Assembly: GCA_038496445.1 (NCBI GenBank)
Contig: JALMLS010000150.1
Location: 62,001-126,000, forward strand
DNA length: 64,000 bases
Direction: 5' to 3'
Origin: Trichosphaerium sp. ATCC 40318
Lineage: Eukaryota; Discosea; Flabellinia; Trichosidae
Shown in pieces: positions 59,436 to 64,000 of the stretch (its first letter is position 1; every line of letters starts with the position of its first letter). The notes beneath the pieces were generated by a model that saw nothing but the letters and a program-made list of their open reading frames with translations, had not been told where the DNA came from and made no database searches. The position numbers and the translations under genes were made by a program.

Positions 59436-60556
59436 GGTTATAAATATAATAATAACGGTTATTGCAATTGGTGTCTGTTTTTGGAATAGATGGAAACTTT
59501 GCAATGTGGTAAATGATCCTTATAAATGGGTACTACCCAACGCACCTAGCCAACTTAAGGTGTTTTCTGGTAAACGTATTCTAAACGAATGCGTAACCGA
59601 AACTGAATTTATACCCTTAAACTACGAACTGGTAGCATACTGTATATTTCATAGTTGACATCACGAGTGTTTTTACTGTATTAATATAATTTTAGATTCA
59701 TTTCATAATTCACGAGAGCTGGTAAGTAGTGTACTTGAGCTGTTTTAAACTTTACGTTGCTAACATAAAATCCAAATAAGCCTTGTGGATATGTGACTGG
59801 CGTGAAACGTTTTTTAAGTTGTAGCAAACTCTCACTAATTACCTATTAGTCAACGTGCTGTTGTCCCGGAAAAAAAAAAAATAATAATGACAGTCTGTGT
59901 ACACTGTTGCAATTCAATATACTACGGCGAACGGATACAATTTAAGGAACGCTCTACTACAAAGCTTTTTGTGATCATCCTTAAAATAATACCCATTTGA
60001 AGAAGGCACAGCACTTTCCCAAGGAGTTCAACAACTCTAAAAAACTATTTCTTGTCACCATTGATCCGTCTGTACTATTGCTTTGTTTATGTTGCTTATC
60101 GTGTAAATATGCGTCCAGATATGAAAGCAATTTTGAAACATCATATTATGCTTTAAGAAATAGGTCACTTATATAAAACTCTCACCCAAAGACAGCTATG
60201 ACAATGAAATTGAACTAGAATAAGCACTCTTCTTCCAAAGTACCACTTACTGCCAAACATAGATGAATCTAGCATATAAAGTCGGCCCAATTTGGCTTGC
60301 GCCACCTGTCTTTAAATACTACTTATTTGAGTAACCCTTTGGTGTGACTTAGTACCGTTACATTATTGCCTCAATTAGGGAGTGGACCTGGACGGAAGTC
60401 AACAACTTAATATGAAATCCGAAAATACTTTAAGTCGTGATTAAATTTCAAGTTAAGTGGAAGGAAACAACGCTTTCCTTTTAGAACATTTCCTAATATC
60501 GTTGTTCAAAGCTTAATTTACCCCTCTGAAAATACAACTCCGTTGGCGGGGTTAAA
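59436..60556. other. spacer between the tandem copies
   Basis: No supported gene. The last part (about 60540-60650) is similar to the start region of the upstream copy and belongs to the duplicated unit. Confidence 0.45.
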
Positions 60557-62917
60557 ATGTTTATTTGCGCACGTGAAGCTTTTTTAGTATTGATATTGGC
60601 TGTATCGTTGATAAATGCCATAAAAGTACTTGGACCTGATGAAGACCTGTACGTTTTAATTATGTAACTGATATTTCCGTGGCTTTTTTTATGGCGCTTG
60701 CCAGTAGAATTTATAACTCTTTCATTCTTTTATTTAATAGTTATCACGTGACGCAAAAACCAAACCGTCACGATGAAAACGTTTTTTCGCTTTTTTTTTT
60801 TCGTTACACGCGAAAATAGTAAATCCTGTTTTTGGTAATTTGGGACTGACTTTGTTATTGTTTAGCGAAGACGAAAAAGACCAGGCTTTTGGTGATGGTA
60901 CTGTGAATTTTCAATTTGCTTTTCGTTATCTACGCACCATAGTAATGTGTTTTAATAAAGGTAACAAGTATGGTGACGCTAGAAAAGAATTGGAAGATTT
61001 GGGTCACGAAATAGAATCTACAAACAGGATAACTACAACCAGATTAAACCGCAATGATATGTTTATATCAGGTGTTATAAAGATAGAGAATGATTTGGGA
61101 GAAATTCTATCCTGGGTTAGAGACGGTAACTTGGCTGTGCTCATATGTGATAAAAAGGGTCAAAGCTACTGTCAAGAATTAGAAAGTACGTTTGTAAAAA
61201 GTCCGATAACCCGTTGCAGTTTTTCAATTAAGAAAAAATTTTCCTCCCAATGCTCTCCTTGATTACTCAAAAGGTGTTCGAAAAAAAGAAAGAAATGTAC
61301 AAAGACAATTTTGTTACCCTTTTCGTGTGAAAATGTCATTGTTCGTTCTTTGACAACAATAATAGGTGAAGGTATAGAGGCTTTTGATACTTGTGCTGAA
61401 ATCCTTGATCCCATGATGATGACTATCAAATGCGAAGATAAAAAGGAGCTTTACGTTCGTGAAAATTCGAGTTCTTTCTAAAGCTAAAGTTTTTGTTTTC
61501 AGACAAGCAATGAGGCTCCTGGTCATCCTCTAATGAAAGATCTTGTTTCCTTTATAGGATTTAGAATTAAAAAAGATGTTGGTATGTTTGTTATCACGTG
61601 ATACTTATTGTTGACGTTTTTTTTATCAAGTTGAATTTACAGTTCAAGGGCCACATACAGTTTTAGGCAGAAATGAAGGCGGTGGAGCAATTGTTGTACT
61701 CGTACCTAAAGGTAATAATTCAATTTAAATTCGTTTGACCCTCATGGTATTATCCTATTCTAAAATCAAGCAAAAGGAAAGGGATACTTGGTGTTAATGG
61801 GTGATGCTTTATCCCTTCAAGATGATGGACTAAAACAGGGATCGAATCCTCGCAATTTCTTGCGTAATCTAGCAGATTATGGTACACCAATACAAAACAT
61901 GTTATTTAAAATGACTACTAACATTCAATTTATAGCCGCATTTATTGATATCATACCACCTACCACATTACCACCTACGCCACTTCCTCCCACTATTCAA
62001 CCAACAACGTTACCTCCTACGACACTTCCACCTATTGCGCAAGGTTCTACACGTGCGCCAACAAACGTACGGCTTTAAACTATTTCTAATCCTGAGAACA
62101 ATTGATATATTTCTGTTTGTGGTCGTACTGATACAATTAAAAGCCACCCACAACAATGAGTCCTACTGTTTCTCCTACAGCAATTCCAACTACACAACCA
62201 ACGATGAGTACTGTAAGTAATGTATTTAGTGAGAAACTTACTAACACTGATTAAGACGGCACCAACTACTGCAAGTATCATTATTTTGGATAATTTCACA
62301 ATTCAACCAAATCAAACCACAGTTAATGGCGACTTTGCTATTTTAAGTAACAGTACCATTTCACTAGGAGCTGAAGCAGTAGTTACCGTGCAAGGTACAA
62401 AGTCAATATAACGTTGAACTAGTTTGCGTTTGCAATCAAGCCATTCGCCATTTATTCTCGTTCTTGTTCGAAAAGTGTTTTAGTGTTGGAAAATGTTTCA
62501 AAAGAAAAACCAAGCATACTAACTTGACTGCAGACTAAGGCAACTGTATTTCTCTAACACAATTTTGTTTAAGGTTGCTTGGTAGCAGTAGACGGAAACT
62601 TAGATGTTACGCTAGATAGTGTACCGGAAGACGGTGAAACCGTCGATTTAATACAATACACGTGCCATGAATCGACGTTCAATCAAATAAACGTGGTACA
62701 AAATGATACATGCAAGAACGTTGTTATCAAAGAGCAAACATACTCTGATAGCTCGCTATCAGTTGTATTCGGCGTCACAGATGCTTGCAGCTCCAATAGC
62801 TCAGGATCAGGATCTCTTAAATGGTGGGCTTACTTCCTTATGCTTCTGGCACTACTCATTGTTGTGGTTGCCTTTATAGTAGCGTATACTCTTTCTGAAG
62901 TATGTAGTTATTACTAA
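60557..62917 (+). CDS. type I membrane protein with a GIFT/DUF4350-like lumenal domain
   Basis: Start ATG 60557 gives a signal peptide (MFICAREAFLVLILAVSLIN). The first domain reads TIVMCFNKGNKYGDARKELE, EILSWVRDGNLAVLICDKKG and GGGAIVVLVPKGKGYLVL MGDALS-like sequence, then NPRNFLRNLADYG. This order of strands and the final GD...N..FL..L resemble the glutamine-amidotransferase-like domain of IFT52/GldG/DUF4350 proteins. A PPTTLPPTPLPPTIQPTT linker, a beta-rich domain (NGDFAILSNSTISLG, CLVAVDGNLDVTLDSVPEDG) and one helix (WWAYFLMLLALLIVVVAFIV) follow, ending at 62917. Eight or more introns; one donor (GTTCGT near 61454) is weak. Function unknown. Confidence 0.6.
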
Positions 62918-63685
62918 TATTATCTAAATCTCGTTTTAGACAGTCAGAAGGATAATATCTCCGTTCAGCAAAGGAAGTACTGTACGTTTTAAAATCAAAA
63001 ACACTGTTTTGTGTTTTGGGTTCATTTCACAATTTCTGTTTTGAACAACCCCTTCTGTTATCTTATTATTACTATTAGAGGCTCCATGAAAAATCAGAGG
63101 ACGATAGTAGTCAGAGTGTATAATACAAGAGCGTCCATTTCTAACTATAAAACGCATATTCACGAAATGAATCCTACACAATGATATTTAAAGAACTGTA
63201 TCAATAAAACGTGTGGCTGTACTATTTGGTCTGTACGTTTCGGCACTAAAGCCGCATTGTCTGTCAAAATATTATACGATTAGGAATACGTCAACGTGTA
63301 GTGATGAGTGGTGAAATGCGTAAGGCCTGGTTTTTAAAAATGGAAAAAAATGACAAGGCGATTTTTATAGTGTACTAATAATAATTCATCACGTGTACTT
63401 TGATAGCTCGTATTAATACAAAAACACATTGTCTACAATGCTTAGAACAGTTCTACTCGTTCTAAAAGGCGTATAAAACAAAACCAAGGTCACCACCAAA
63501 TAGTCCATTTCTCTCTTTGAACAAAATCTTTTTGCTTTGAAAATCTCTGTATAAGACAATAGTACGATGGATGTGTGATTGGAATATACCTTTATTGGTT
63601 GAAGATACCCCGCAACCGTAACTATCGTTTATACGAAATTACGTTAGAGTTATGCCATCGTACCACGTGCATTGATACATTTAAC
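62918..63685. other. intergenic stretch
   Basis: AT-rich; a minus-strand ORF at 62936-63181 is not supported. One CACGTG at 63389. Confidence 0.4.
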
Positions 63686-63958
63686 ATGTGGAAATTTTTT
63701 GCAGTTGATGCACCACCAAAGTACTGCAAGACTAAGATTTTAAAAACGGCGATCGTCAGTGAGCCGTCTGCTAAGCAAGGAAACAACCTGGAAATGAAGG
63801 AACCGCACATGACGGATGTACCTAGCGCTACCGTATCGGAGAATTGGGAAGTTTTTTGCTTGTTTGTGAACAAAATAGCTCAAAAATCAAACAAGCCCAC
63901 AACAGATGAAGCTACTCAAGAAACTCAACAAGCCTCAGAAAAAGGAGCAACCACGTGA
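63686..63958 (+). CDS. short hydrophilic ORF near the right edge
   Basis: From ATG 63686 (MWKFFAVDAPPKYCKTKI) an ORF of 90 codons runs to TGA 63956-63958, with a Gln/Thr/Glu-rich end (EATQETQQASEKGATT). A possible 28-base intron-like segment (GTTTTTTG...AAATAG, near 63850) could alter the end. It may be the first exon of a gene that continues beyond the window. No family recognised. Confidence 0.4.
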   Translation: MWKFFAVDAPPKYCKTKILKTAIVSEPSAKQGNNLEMKEPHMTDVPSATVSENWEVFCLFVNKIAQKSNKPTTDEATQETQQASEKGATT

Positions 63959-64000
63959 TGGGCGTGTAGTCCATGAGGATAAAAAGGAGACTATTAATCC

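Overview
The window looks like nuclear DNA of a unicellular eukaryote. Genes sit densely on both strands and almost all are cut by short introns, mostly about 45-80 bases. These introns begin with GTACG or GTAAG, carry a CTAAC/CTAAT-like branch site and end in TAG, AAG or CAG. Base composition is AT-rich (GC roughly 37% by eye). Several gene types together hint at an amoebozoan-like protist: a Frizzled-like receptor, an IPT/TIG surface protein, an SH2-like plus F-box protein, an LRR-phosphatase and an alternative oxidase. That placement is inference, not proof. I saw no tRNA, rRNA or CRISPR array. Exon limits quoted were derived by hand from reading frame and splice motifs.

Region by region. 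1-2787: end of a protein with two diverged copies of an unrecognised domain. 3.2-4.6 kb: a small Cys-containing protein, a MITE-like element and a broken or poorly resolved gene. 5.0-15.0 kb: a cluster of four secreted-type C-type lectin genes with Pro/Thr repeat tails, made by direct and inverted segmental duplication; two members have lost an intact signal peptide. 7.6-10.0 kb is nearly empty. 15.4-17.1 kb: a secreted glycoside-hydrolase-like protein with GC-AG introns. 17.4-19.5 kb: a head-to-head inverted pair of genes for precursors of three six-cysteine peptides separated by Gly-Lys-Arg sites. This is the most striking item in the window.

19.6-31.5 kb: LRR-dual-specificity phosphatase, SH2-like/F-box protein, a six-repeat W/YP protein, an organelle-targeted unknown, a secreted lipase-like hydrolase and a Frizzled-like seven-helix receptor. 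31.9-45.6 kb: a large beta-helix/IPT membrane protein, a SPRY protein, an F-box/LRR protein, a LENG8/Thp3-like PCI protein and mitochondrial phosphatidylserine decarboxylase.

46-57.5 kb: a small Cys-rich secreted protein, a secreted alpha/beta hydrolase, NMN adenylyltransferase with an N-terminal TPR-like extension, a Ser/Thr kinase, a Rab-like GTPase without a C-terminal cysteine and alternative oxidase. 57.6-62.9 kb: a tandem pair of membrane-protein genes, the first a pseudogene, sharing a conversion-like identical tract. The window ends in a short hydrophilic ORF. CACGTG palindromes are scattered throughout at several times the expected density. The genes are mostly independent housekeeping, signalling and cell-surface genes, not one pathway; the lectin, peptide and membrane-protein clusters are local expansions.
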